Origin: Clostridia bacterium
GTDB lineage: Bacteria > Bacillota > Clostridia > Christensenellales > Borkfalkiaceae
Assembly: GCA_017558825.1 (NCBI GenBank)
Contig: JAFYTO010000003.1
Coordinates: 62,001 to 126,000, forward strand
DNA length: 64,000 nucleotides
Direction: 5' to 3'
The notes under the pieces are model-generated. The model did no database searches and was not told where the DNA came from. It saw nothing but the letters and a program-made list of their open reading frames with translations. How positions within the stretch are numbered: position 1 is the stretch's first letter; each line of letters opens with the position of its first letter. The translations under genes were made by a program, and so were the position numbers. Below are positions 1 to 7,281 of the stretch, piece after piece.

Positions 1-9
1 ATAGTAAAG

Positions 10-36
10 TCGGTGGTTTTTACCACCGATTTTTCT
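10..36. terminator. Rho-independent terminator of an upstream gene
   Basis: TCGGTGG and CCACCGA form a 7-bp stem around TTTTTA, followed by TTTTTCTT. The gene it serves lies outside the window. Confidence 0.6.
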
Positions 37-49
37 TGTATAAAACAAA

Positions 50-70
50 CCCCCCAGATAGTCTGGGGGG
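50..70. repeat. Perfect GC-rich hairpin
   Basis: CCCCCCAGA and TCTGGGGGG are perfectly complementary around a 3-nt loop, in an otherwise AT-rich spacer. No T-tract follows, so it is not a standard terminator. Its role is unknown. Confidence 0.5.
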
Positions 71-257
71 GGTAAAGAAAAGGTTAACTGTTGAGAATAA
101 AACAAAGTTTTATATATTGTTAAAAATACTTTTCTCGTAAAAACCAACCATTTTTAAAAGAAACTTTTTTGCATTAAGAGAAATCTTGGTTAGGCTTATT
201 GTAAAAAGTTTAAAATTTGAAGTTAAAAAATAAAAGTGTAAAACAGTGTAAAATTGC

Positions 258-286
258 TTGACAACGAGCCTTTTTTTATATAGAAT
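258..286 (+). promoter_or_regulatory. Sigma-A-type promoter of rplM-rpsI
   Basis: TTGACA (258-263), a 17-nt spacer and TAGAAT (281-286). Transcription would start near 293, giving a leader of about 80 nt before rplM. Confidence 0.75.
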
Positions 287-301
287 ATATAAGCGATATT
301 A

Positions 302-342
302 AAGTTTTTTAATTTGGATTAGCCCCCTAAAATAAAAAACTT
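302..342 (+). promoter_or_regulatory. Stem-loop in the rplM leader
   Basis: AAGTTTTTTA (302-311) pairs perfectly with TAAAAAACTT (333-342) and encloses GGATTAGCCCCC. Firmicute rplM genes often carry an autoregulatory L13 leader, and this stem is in the right place. I cannot match it to the known consensus without a covariance search. Confidence 0.35.
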
Positions 343-375
343 GCAAATAAAAGTTATTTTTTAAGGAGAACAAAC

Positions 376-810
376 ATGAAAACTTTCATGGCAAAAAACG
401 GTCAAATAGAAAGAAAGTGGTACGTGGTTGACGCTGCCGGCATGCCTCTTGGTAGGCTTGCTTCACAAGTAGCTTCAGTGTTAAGAGGTAAAAATAAACC
501 TACTTTCACTCCAAACGTTGACACGGGTGACCACGTTATTATTATAAATACTGATAAAGTTGTGCTTACTGGTAAAAAACTTGACCAAAAGTACTACACT
601 TATCACACAGGTTACGTTGGTGGTTTAAAACAAATACCTTACAGCAAAATGATGGCTGAAAAGTCTGACCTTGCTGTTTACGAAGCAGTTAAAGGCATGC
701 TTCCAAAGAATAGTTTAGGAAGACAAATGATTACTAAACTTAGAGTTTACAAAGGCGCAGAGCACAACCATATTGCTCAAAAGCCTGTTGAACTTAAACT
801 TGACAAGTAA
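376..810 (+). CDS. rplM: 50S ribosomal protein L13
   Basis: L13 is an early-assembling protein of the large ribosomal subunit. The 144-residue length is normal for bacteria. The N-terminal block [18 protein letters not shown] and the signature region [14 protein letters not shown] (about residues 105-118) are typical. AAGGAG sits 8 nt upstream of the ATG. The next gene is rpsI, 14 nt downstream, the standard bacterial rplM-rpsI operon. A strong promoter and an 80-nt leader precede it. Identification is secure. Confidence 0.97.
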   Translation: MKTFMAKNGQIERKWYVVDAAGMPLGRLASQVASVLRGKNKPTFTPNVDTGDHVIIINTDKVVLTGKKLDQKYYTYHTGYVGGLKQIPYSKMMAEKSDLAVYEAVKGMLPKNSLGRQMITKLRVYKGAEHNHIAQKPVELKLDK

Positions 811-824
811 GGAGGAGTTTTAAA

Positions 825-1238
825 ATGGCAAAAGTAGCAAGCAAAAAGAAACTTCAATTCTGGGGTACAGGCAGAAGAAAAAAGGCAGTTGCAAGAGTTA
901 GGCTTATTCCAGGCGGCGCTGGCAACATCGTTATTAACAAAAGAACTATTGATGACTATTGCGACCTTGAAACAGTAAAACTCATCATTAAACAACCACT
1001 CGTTTTAACTGATACGCTTTCTAAATATGACGTATTCGTAAACGTTGTTGGCGGTGGCTTTACAGGTCAAGCAGGCGCTATCCGTCACGGTATTTCAAGA
1101 GCGCTTATCATTGCTGAACCTGAACTTCGCGCAGCGCTTAAAAAAGAAGGCTTCTTAACTCGTGATTCTCGTATGAAGGAAAGAAAGAAGTACGGTCTTA
1201 AAAAAGCTCGTAGAGCTCCACAATTTAGCAAGAGATAA
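825..1238 (+). CDS. rpsI: 30S ribosomal protein S9
   Basis: S9 is a small-subunit protein whose basic C-terminal tail reaches the P-site tRNA. The signature [19 protein letters not shown] (residues 76-94) and the canonical end [12 protein letters not shown] are both present. Length is 137 residues, slightly over the usual 130 because of a short basic N-terminal extension. An AAGGAGGAG ribosome-binding site precedes the ATG. It is co-transcribed with rplM and followed by a terminator. Confidence 0.97.
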   Translation: MAKVASKKKLQFWGTGRRKKAVARVRLIPGGAGNIVINKRTIDDYCDLETVKLIIKQPLVLTDTLSKYDVFVNVVGGGFTGQAGAIRHGISRALIIAEPELRAALKKEGFLTRDSRMKERKKYGLKKARRAPQFSKR

Positions 1239-1263
1239 TTTGTTAAATATCTTAAAAACTATA

Positions 1264-1293
1264 AAGTTGCATCAATTTTGGTGCAACTTTTTT
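1264..1293 (+). terminator. Terminator after rpsI
   Basis: AGTTGCA and TGCAACT form a stem around a short loop, followed by a run of T. It closes the rplM-rpsI operon. Confidence 0.75.
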
Positions 1294-1440
1294 ATTTTGA
1301 TTTTAATTAACGCAAGCGTCATTTTAATGCAAAATAAAACACGATACGCTAAATAAAACTTATAAATAATTGCTCAATCTTTTATATTTGTTTAAAATTC
1401 GACAAAATTAAACAAAATAACTTATTAAAAATACTTTATT

Positions 1441-1468
1441 TTGTACAAAAAATATGTTATTATATAAT
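1441..1468 (+). promoter_or_regulatory. Promoter of the Spo0A-like gene
   Basis: TTGTAC (1441-1446), a 16-nt spacer and TATAAT (1463-1468). The start codon lies 22 nt after the -10, so the leader contains little more than the AAAGGAGAG ribosome-binding site. No classic sigma-H promoter was evident by eye. Confidence 0.6.
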
Positions 1469-1490
1469 CAACAAAAAAGGAGAGCTTAAT

Positions 1491-2249
1491 ATGGGTGCTA
1501 AAAGTGTTGTAATATTGCAAGATAACGTAGAATCTTTAAACGAGGTTTTAGAAGCTGTTTCAACGTTAAAAGATTTTAAAGTTGTGGGAACTTCGTTAGA
1601 TGGAGAAGAGGGTATTGAGCTTATAAAGCAAAACAGGCCAGACTTTATTATTCTTAGCATTATTCTTAAAAATGCAGACGGTTTTGAGGTTATGAAGCGC
1701 ATCAAAGACGAAGACGTAAAAGCAACCATTATAGTTGTTAGTTCGTTTACTATTGAAAGCGTTATACGCAGGGCGCTTGATGCAGGTGCCGTATATTATA
1801 TGGCTAAGCCGTTTAAGCCTGAAAATTTATCTGGCAGAATAAACGAACTGCTTGAAAGTTCTCTTAAAGGCGAAGACCTTAAACTTTCATTTAAGCGCAA
1901 AAATTCGCTTGATGAAAAAATTAGTAAAATATTTATATCGGTAGGAATTCCGCCACACATTAAAGGTTATTACTATTTGCGTGAAGGTGTTAAAATGGCG
2001 GTTGAAAGCCCTGAAATTATAAATAACATTACAAAACAGCTGTATCCAAAAATTGGCGAAAAGTATGATACGAGCGCATCAAAAGTTGAGCGTGCTATTC
2101 GCCACGCTATAGAAGTTGCGTGGAATAGGGGTAGAATAGAAAGCATAAATTCACTTCTTGGCTTGCGTGCCTACGTTGGTAACGACAAGCCAACTAACGG
2201 CGAATTTATTGCACTTATTGCAGACAAAATGCTTTTAGAAGGCGCTTAA
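1491..2249 (+). CDS. spo0A: Spo0A-like sporulation response regulator with a degenerate receiver
   Basis: The C-terminal DNA-binding domain (about residues 140-250) is unmistakably Spo0A: IPPHIKGYYYLREG, SASKVERAIRHAIEVAW and KPTNGEFIALIADK. Spo0A is the master regulator of sporulation entry. The N-terminal CheY-like receiver (1-125) is altered. By register with the B. subtilis protein, Asp10 is Gln10 and phospho-acceptor Asp56 is Ser56 (ILSIILKNADG; codon AGC at 1656-1658). Asp11 and the KPF lysine (K106) are kept. It therefore probably cannot be phosphorylated in the usual way. It stands alone, without spoIVB beside it. It may be the lineage's only Spo0A or a second, phosphorylation-independent paralogue. 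The family is certain; the regulation is inference. Confidence 0.88.
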   Translation: MGAKSVVILQDNVESLNEVLEAVSTLKDFKVVGTSLDGEEGIELIKQNRPDFIILSIILKNADGFEVMKRIKDEDVKATIIVVSSFTIESVIRRALDAGAVYYMAKPFKPENLSGRINELLESSLKGEDLKLSFKRKNSLDEKISKIFISVGIPPHIKGYYYLREGVKMAVESPEIINNITKQLYPKIGEKYDTSASKVERAIRHAIEVAWNRGRIESINSLLGLRAYVGNDKPTNGEFIALIADKMLLEGA

Positions 2250-2315
2250 ATATTAAAAAAATAGGCAAAAATTAAAAATATTGCATAAAAATATAAAAAA
2301 ATATTAAAAAAAGTG

Positions 2316-2344
2316 TTTACAAAATCCTTTTGAGTGATTATAAT
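2316..2344 (+). promoter_or_regulatory. Promoter of the zinc-ribbon protein gene
   Basis: TTTACA (2316-2321), a 17-nt spacer and a perfect TATAAT (2339-2344). Confidence 0.7.
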
Positions 2345-2385
2345 AATCAAGCAATATGTGTTATTGCATAAAAGGAGTTGTAACT

Positions 2386-2916
2386 ATGGCTAAATACGTT
2401 TTATGCCCAAGATGTGAACTTAATTATATTATAGAAGGCGAAGGCTATTGTGACGTTTGCAAAGCCGAGCTTAAAATTGGACCTCAACTTATGTTTTCCG
2501 TTGAGGAGGAAAATCACGAGCAAATCTTATGCCCTATTTGTAAAATGAGGTATATGAGTGAAAATGATGAAATGTGCGAACAATGTAGGGAAGATGCGGA
2601 ATACAAGCGCTCTCAACTTGTTGAAGACGTTGATATTGAAAAAGACGAAGAGTGGCGCAGGTTCTTAGACGATGATGAAAAAGACGTGCTTTCCACTAAG
2701 GGCGATGAAGAAGAAATGGTTTCTCTTTCTGCTATTGAAGAAGAGGAAAGATATGACGATTACGATGAAGAAGACGACATTGACCCATACACTAACGAGC
2801 GCATATCACATCATAAAAACGATGACGATGATTTTGATTACGCGCCAATTAACGAAAGCGACTTTGAAGATTATGATGAAGAAGATGAAGAGGAAGATGA
2901 GGAAGAAGATTTCTAA
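2386..2916 (+). CDS. Double zinc-ribbon protein with an acidic tail
   Basis: Not assigned to a named family. Two CxxC pairs make each of two ribbons: C7/C10 with C22/C25, and C49/C52 with C64/C67. These imply metal-stabilised knuckles that could bind nucleic acid or protein. From about residue 80 the protein becomes extremely rich in Asp and Glu, ending in an almost purely acidic stretch built from GAT/GAA codons. The start at 2386 is chosen over an upstream in-frame ATG at 2356 because AAAGGAG lies 9 nt before it and the promoter -10 ends at 2344. Length is 176 residues. A DNA mimic or a transcription-machinery partner is possible but unproven. Confidence 0.7.
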   Translation: MAKYVLCPRCELNYIIEGEGYCDVCKAELKIGPQLMFSVEEENHEQILCPICKMRYMSENDEMCEQCREDAEYKRSQLVEDVDIEKDEEWRRFLDDDEKDVLSTKGDEEEMVSLSAIEEEERYDDYDEEDDIDPYTNERISHHKNDDDDFDYAPINESDFEDYDEEDEEEDEEEDF

Positions 2917-3019
2917 TCCACCTTTTTGCACGCTTTAACTTTATTTGTAATATTATAAATATTGAATAATTTTTTCTAATTAGTGCCAAAATAATAGTAT
3001 GATAAAGCAGAACGTTTCA

Positions 3020-3244
3020 ATGGCAATGACTAAGGAAAAAATTCGCAATTATTTTAATAAACGCGTAGAGGTAAAAGTCAATCTTGGCAGGAATAAAATT
3101 GTAAGCTATCAAGGAGTGGTAACAAATATTTATCCTGCACTATTCACGGTAACGCCGGTTGATGAGTTTAAAGGTAAAATAGCCTTTTCATACTCGGAAT
3201 ATATGTGCGGAATTGTGGACATTAAAGAAGCAAAAGTAAATTAA
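3020..3244 (+). CDS. veg: Veg family protein
   Basis: This small Sm-like-fold protein resembles B. subtilis Veg, which stimulates biofilm formation. The block RVEVKVNLGRNKIVSYQGVV, then YPALFTV, and the C-terminal FSYSEYMCGIVDI, match the family layout. An in-frame ATG at 2999 would add seven residues. The start at 3020 fits the usual Veg N-terminus (MA-x-T-x3-I) better, but neither start has a convincing Shine-Dalgarno. In Firmicutes veg is often near ispE and a DUF3794/SipL-type gene, as here. The gene is followed by its own terminator. Confidence 0.75.
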   Translation: MAMTKEKIRNYFNKRVEVKVNLGRNKIVSYQGVVTNIYPALFTVTPVDEFKGKIAFSYSEYMCGIVDIKEAKVN

Positions 3245-3250
3245 GCAAAA

Positions 3251-3288
3251 ATGCATTTTAAAGGAAACTTTAAAGTGCATTTTTTTTG
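3251..3288 (+). terminator. Terminator after veg
   Basis: ATGCATTTTAAAG and CTTTAAAGTGCAT pair around GAAA, then eight T. The stem is strong. Confidence 0.8.
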
Positions 3289-3441
3289 TTGCGACTTATT
3301 TGCAATTTTATTTTTAACTAAGCGCAGTTAGGCGCATCTATATTTAATTAAACGTACTTAAAATAAAAAGCAAAACTAAAAAGTAATAATTAAAAAATTA
3401 GGCGCATAAATTGTATAAAGCAAATAATGGAGGGGTTTTAT

Positions 3442-4947
3442 ATGGCAATTTCGCCACGTTTAGAAAAAGTTACGTTTCAAAAATGCAGTCAAGTAACAAA
3501 CAAAAATAAAGTAGAGTGCAAATTAGGTGTTTATGAAGAAGATTTGCAAATTTTATGTTCTAATGCAAGCGCATGTCTAACTAATGCAGAAATTTTAGAT
3601 GGAGAAATTAGGTATAGTGGCAAAGCCGTTTTTAGCGTGGTTAGCAGTGATAATAACGAGTTAAAAAATTACGAAAGTGGCGTAGAGTTTAGTTTTAAGT
3701 TTAGCAGTGGCATTAAGTGTTTAAACCAAACGTTAAACGTTGCTTGCGTTGAACTTCGTGACGTTGACGTAGTTAAACAAAACGGCGTTTTATTGGCAAC
3801 CGCAACAGTTGTTTTTAATGCGGAAGCGTGTTATGAAGAAGAAATTGAACAAGTTCCTATAACAAGCATAGACTTTTTAACAAAAAAGCAAAGTTTAGAA
3901 AAGTGCGATAAAATTGCAAAAGTGGAAAAGACTTTTAGCTTGCAAGATGATTTTTTAGTAGATTACGTTGTAAGCGGGGTGGTTTGCCATACTGAAAAGG
4001 TATGCTTAACAAGCTCTCAATGCGGTATTGGTGCAGTTATTTATGACGGCGAAGTTGAGGCGTCTATAATCTTTAAAACAAAGCAAGAAGCAAATAGCGT
4101 AATATGTCAAACACGCCGTATTCCTTTTAGATTTGAAAGTGAACTAGGTGACGTTATGCCTAGCAACATTGCGCTTTCAAGTGCGTGCGTAAACGGCTCT
4201 AACGTTAAAATTTACGTTGATGAAACAAAAAACAAAAGCACGGTTAATATAGACGTAAGCTTATTACTTTGCTCAGTAGTTTACGAAACCAGCAGTTATG
4301 GCTATTGTGTTGATGCGTACTCTACAACTAACAACTTAAAGTTGGAAACTGCTAAAAAAACGCTTGAAACAATAACAGAAATAAACTGCAAAGAGCAAAA
4401 AATAGTTAGTGATTTGGCCTATTTTGATGAAAACGCTGGACTTATTTGTCTTTTAAATGATAAAATAGAAGAGTTAGAAACAACTTATAAAAACGGAGCT
4501 TTATACGTTAAGGGTGTAACGTCAGTTTCAATGCTACTTAACGAGGGTGGTCAGTTAAAATGCCAAACGGCACTCGTTCCGTTCGAAGCTAATTTTATTG
4601 CCGATTGTGACAGTGTTAAAAACGTAACCTGTATAGTAAACGGCGTTGTTATAGAAAGGGTTGATAAAAAGTTTAGTTGTTCGTTTACGTTAAAGGTTTG
4701 CTATGCGTGCGTCAACCAAAAAACCGCAACAATATTAACTAAAGTAGAAGAGGGCGAAAAGAAGCCTCAAAACAATTCGGCAATTAGCGTGTACGTTGCT
4801 TCTAAGGGCGAAGATTTGTGGGACGTGTGCAAAGCCCTTAATACAAGTGAAGAAGTTATTTTATCTTCTAACGCAGAACTTGCTTTTCCACTTGAAAAGG
4901 AAGAACGCATTTTAATATATCGCGAACTTAGCAAAGAAGAGGCTTAA
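3442..4947 (+). CDS. DUF3794 and LysM protein, SipL-like spore coat morphogenesis protein
   Basis: 501 residues with three successive DUF3794-type beta-rich segments and a C-terminal LysM (about 448-497: ISVYVASKGEDLWDVCKAL, LSSNAEL, RILIYREL). This architecture matches SipL of Clostridioides difficile, which binds the coat morphogenesis ATPase SpoIVA through its LysM. No signal peptide is seen, as expected for a mother-cell coat protein. The start at 3442 is chosen over 3427 because GGAGGGG lies 8 nt before it. The sequence is unusually cysteine-rich, which could support disulfide cross-links in the coat. It is 33 nt upstream of ispE. Confidence 0.8.
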   Translation: MAISPRLEKVTFQKCSQVTNKNKVECKLGVYEEDLQILCSNASACLTNAEILDGEIRYSGKAVFSVVSSDNNELKNYESGVEFSFKFSSGIKCLNQTLNVACVELRDVDVVKQNGVLLATATVVFNAEACYEEEIEQVPITSIDFLTKKQSLEKCDKIAKVEKTFSLQDDFLVDYVVSGVVCHTEKVCLTSSQCGIGAVIYDGEVEASIIFKTKQEANSVICQTRRIPFRFESELGDVMPSNIALSSACVNGSNVKIYVDETKNKSTVNIDVSLLLCSVVYETSSYGYCVDAYSTTNNLKLETAKKTLETITEINCKEQKIVSDLAYFDENAGLICLLNDKIEELETTYKNGALYVKGVTSVSMLLNEGGQLKCQTALVPFEANFIADCDSVKNVTCIVNGVVIERVDKKFSCSFTLKVCYACVNQKTATILTKVEEGEKKPQNNSAISVYVASKGEDLWDVCKALNTSEEVILSSNAELAFPLEKEERILIYRELSKEEA

Positions 4948-4980
4948 AAAACAATCGCTAAAAACCAAGGAGAAAGTCTT

Positions 4981-5910
4981 ATGAATACTGTAACGGTTAA
5001 GGCTTATGCAAAACTTAATATTGCGCTAAACGTTTTAGGGGTTAGCGAGGGTTTTCATATGCTTGATATGATTGCAACCACCGTTAATAAGTATGACGAG
5101 GTTAAAGTTACTAAGCGTAAAGATAATAAAATTCTAATATCTTTTGTTGGCAAATACGGCTTTATTCCGTCTAAGCAAGAAGATACTAATGCGTATAAAG
5201 CAGTTGAAGCGTTTATGCAAGAGTTTAAAACCAACGGTGCAAACGTTGAAATTATTAGAAATATTCCAACGGGTAGCGGAATGGGCGGTTCTTCTGCAGA
5301 TATAGTTGGAACTTTAAAAGCCTTAAAGAAACTTTACTCCGTTAAAGGTTCAATAGAGCCTATTGCAACAAAACTTGGCAGTGACTGTACGTATTTATTA
5401 AAAGGTGGTTTTGCAAGGCTTACTGGCAGGGGTGAAAAGGTAGAGTCGTTTAACGTTCCAAATAAATTATACTTTGTGGCTATTTATTCTAATGTTGTGG
5501 TTACCGCAAAAGACAGTTTTTTAAATTTTGACGCGCTTTGTAAAAAGGGGAACGTTTGCAATATTGACGCCGTAAAAACCGCGCTTGAAAAAGGCGATTT
5601 AGATGCGCTCAAACAATGCAGTGAAAACGGCGAGTTTAACGCCTTAACTAAAGCCTCTATTTCACTCAACGGCGAAATTCAAGCAAACTTACAAAGCCTA
5701 AAAGATTTATGCCCTCCGTTTTATGCAATGTCTGGCAGTGGTTCAACGGTTTTTGCCGTATATGACAGCGTTGAAATGGCTAAGTGGGCTTATTCAAAAC
5801 TAGTAGGGCGTTATGGAAACAACGTTGAACTTTTAACCAGCCACAATTTAAACGAGTTGTCGATATTTGACGTAATTTTTAATAAAGACTATTATTTAGC
5901 TGAAATTTAG
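4981..5910 (+). CDS. ispE: 4-diphosphocytidyl-2-C-methyl-D-erythritol kinase
   Basis: IspE is a GHMP kinase that phosphorylates CDP-methylerythritol in the MEP isoprenoid pathway; dxr of the same pathway lies at 52954. The N-terminal AYAKLNIALNVLG, the ATP loop IPTGSGMGGSSAD (residues 97-109) and the C-terminal MSGSGSTVFAVY are all present. Length 309 is slightly above the usual 280-300, with extra residues at the C-terminus. An AAGGAG ribosome-binding site precedes the ATG. Confidence 0.93.
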   Translation: MNTVTVKAYAKLNIALNVLGVSEGFHMLDMIATTVNKYDEVKVTKRKDNKILISFVGKYGFIPSKQEDTNAYKAVEAFMQEFKTNGANVEIIRNIPTGSGMGGSSADIVGTLKALKKLYSVKGSIEPIATKLGSDCTYLLKGGFARLTGRGEKVESFNVPNKLYFVAIYSNVVVTAKDSFLNFDALCKKGNVCNIDAVKTALEKGDLDALKQCSENGEFNALTKASISLNGEIQANLQSLKDLCPPFYAMSGSGSTVFAVYDSVEMAKWAYSKLVGRYGNNVELLTSHNLNELSIFDVIFNKDYYLAEI

Positions 5911-5997
5911 TTATATATCAAAATAAAAACAAAATAATAAGTTTAAACTTCTCAAAAGTGTTAATACTTGTAGTATCACTTTTAGAGGAGTTTTTTT

Positions 5998-6519
5998 ATG
6001 AAAAAAATTTGCATAAGTTTGTTTTTAATAAGCATAATATTTTTGACGGTTATAGTGTCAACGAATAGCCAAGTAGAGCAAAAAGACTATCTTCGCATCC
6101 ATATCCGCGCCAATTCAAACAGTGTACAAGACCAAAGCGTTAAATACAAAGTTAAAGAAGAATTAGTTAAATATCTTACGCCTTATATTGCAAATTGCAA
6201 AACCAAGGCGCAAGCAATATCGCTTATTAACGAAAAGAAAGACGAATTAACTATAATAACAAATCAAGTATTGCTTCAAAACGGTTTTAATTATACTGGA
6301 AAGGTGGCGGTTGAAAATGAAGAATTTCCAACACGGGTTTACGAAGACCTTACGCTTGAAAAAGGTTATTACGATGCCGTAATCGTTACACTCGGAAGGG
6401 CAACAGGCGATAATTGGTGGTGCGTTGTTTATCCGCCTATGTGCTTTACGGGAAATGAAAGCGGAATTGTTTATAAGTCAAAAATACTAGAAATAATTAA
6501 AAACTTTAAAAATAAGTAG
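5998..6519 (+). CDS. spoIIR: Stage II sporulation protein R
   Basis: SpoIIR is secreted by the forespore and activates the protease SpoIIGA, which releases mother-cell sigma-E. Visible marks are an N-terminal membrane or signal segment (about residues 3-22), the family block LRIHIRANSNSVQDQ and the C-terminal GDNWWCVVYPPMCF. Length is 173 residues. GAGGAG is placed 8 nt upstream of the ATG. A small hairpin (roughly 5954-5982) lies in the spacer before it. It heads a compact run with sleB and ypeB. Confidence 0.93.
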   Translation: MKKICISLFLISIIFLTVIVSTNSQVEQKDYLRIHIRANSNSVQDQSVKYKVKEELVKYLTPYIANCKTKAQAISLINEKKDELTIITNQVLLQNGFNYTGKVAVENEEFPTRVYEDLTLEKGYYDAVIVTLGRATGDNWWCVVYPPMCFTGNESGIVYKSKILEIIKNFKNK

Positions 6520-6543
6520 TCCGCTTTATATTAAGGAGGATAT

Positions 6544-7269
6544 ATGAAAAGAAAATTAAAAATAGGCGTTGCAATATTTCTTGCCGTATTATCGGTAGGT
6601 TGCGCATCGGCGTTTTTAATAAAAGAGCAAACAACTTCATTAGTAGAGCCTACTGCCATAATAAATTCGTCAAGCAACTCTTCCGATATAAAACTCATAC
6701 AAAAAAAACTTAAAAACTGGGGTTATTATAAAGGTAGCGTAGATGGCATATACGGTTCTCAAACAAAATCAGCCGTAAAATTATTCCAAAAACGTAACGG
6801 CTTAACAGTAGATGGTATTGTAGGAAACAAAACGTTAGCTGCAATGGGTATATCTCAAAGTATGTTAACCGGCTCTAGCTCTAAACCAAATCAATCAACA
6901 GGCGTTAACGGCTACACTCAAGCAGACGTTCAACTTTTAGCCCGCTTAATTCATGCTGAAGCAAGGGGCGAAAGTTATACTGGCCAAGTTGCCGTAGGTG
7001 CAGTTGTTTTAAACAGAGTTAGAAGTTCATCGTTTCCAAATACAATTTCCGGTGTAATTTACCAACCTTACGCATTCACTTGTGTAAATGACGGTCAAAT
7101 TAAACTATCGCCAAATAGTACGGCGTTATCTGCGGCAAAAGACGCTATGAACGGTTGGGATCCAACTTACGGTTGTTTATATTACTACAATCCAAAAATA
7201 GCAACGAGCCAATGGATATTTTCAAGACCAACCGTGGTTACAATAGGCAACCATGTGTTTGCGTCTTAA
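6544..7269 (+). CDS. sleB: Spore cortex-lytic enzyme SleB
   Basis: SleB is a lytic transglycosylase stored in the spore that degrades cortex peptidoglycan at germination. Order of parts: signal segment (1-25), a peptidoglycan-binding domain (about 48-100, GYYKGSVDGIYGSQTKSAVK), a linker and the SleB hydrolase domain (126-241). The catalytic Glu is likely E139 in LIHAEARGE; AVGAVVLNRV and the C-terminal WIFSRPTVV are typical. An SVGC near the end of the signal is a poor lipobox. AAGGAGG precedes the ATG. Its usual partner ypeB follows 12 nt later. Confidence 0.92.
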   Translation: MKRKLKIGVAIFLAVLSVGCASAFLIKEQTTSLVEPTAIINSSSNSSDIKLIQKKLKNWGYYKGSVDGIYGSQTKSAVKLFQKRNGLTVDGIVGNKTLAAMGISQSMLTGSSSKPNQSTGVNGYTQADVQLLARLIHAEARGESYTGQVAVGAVVLNRVRSSSFPNTISGVIYQPYAFTCVNDGQIKLSPNSTALSAAKDAMNGWDPTYGCLYYYNPKIATSQWIFSRPTVVTIGNHVFAS

Positions 7270-7281
7270 AGGGGGCTAAAT

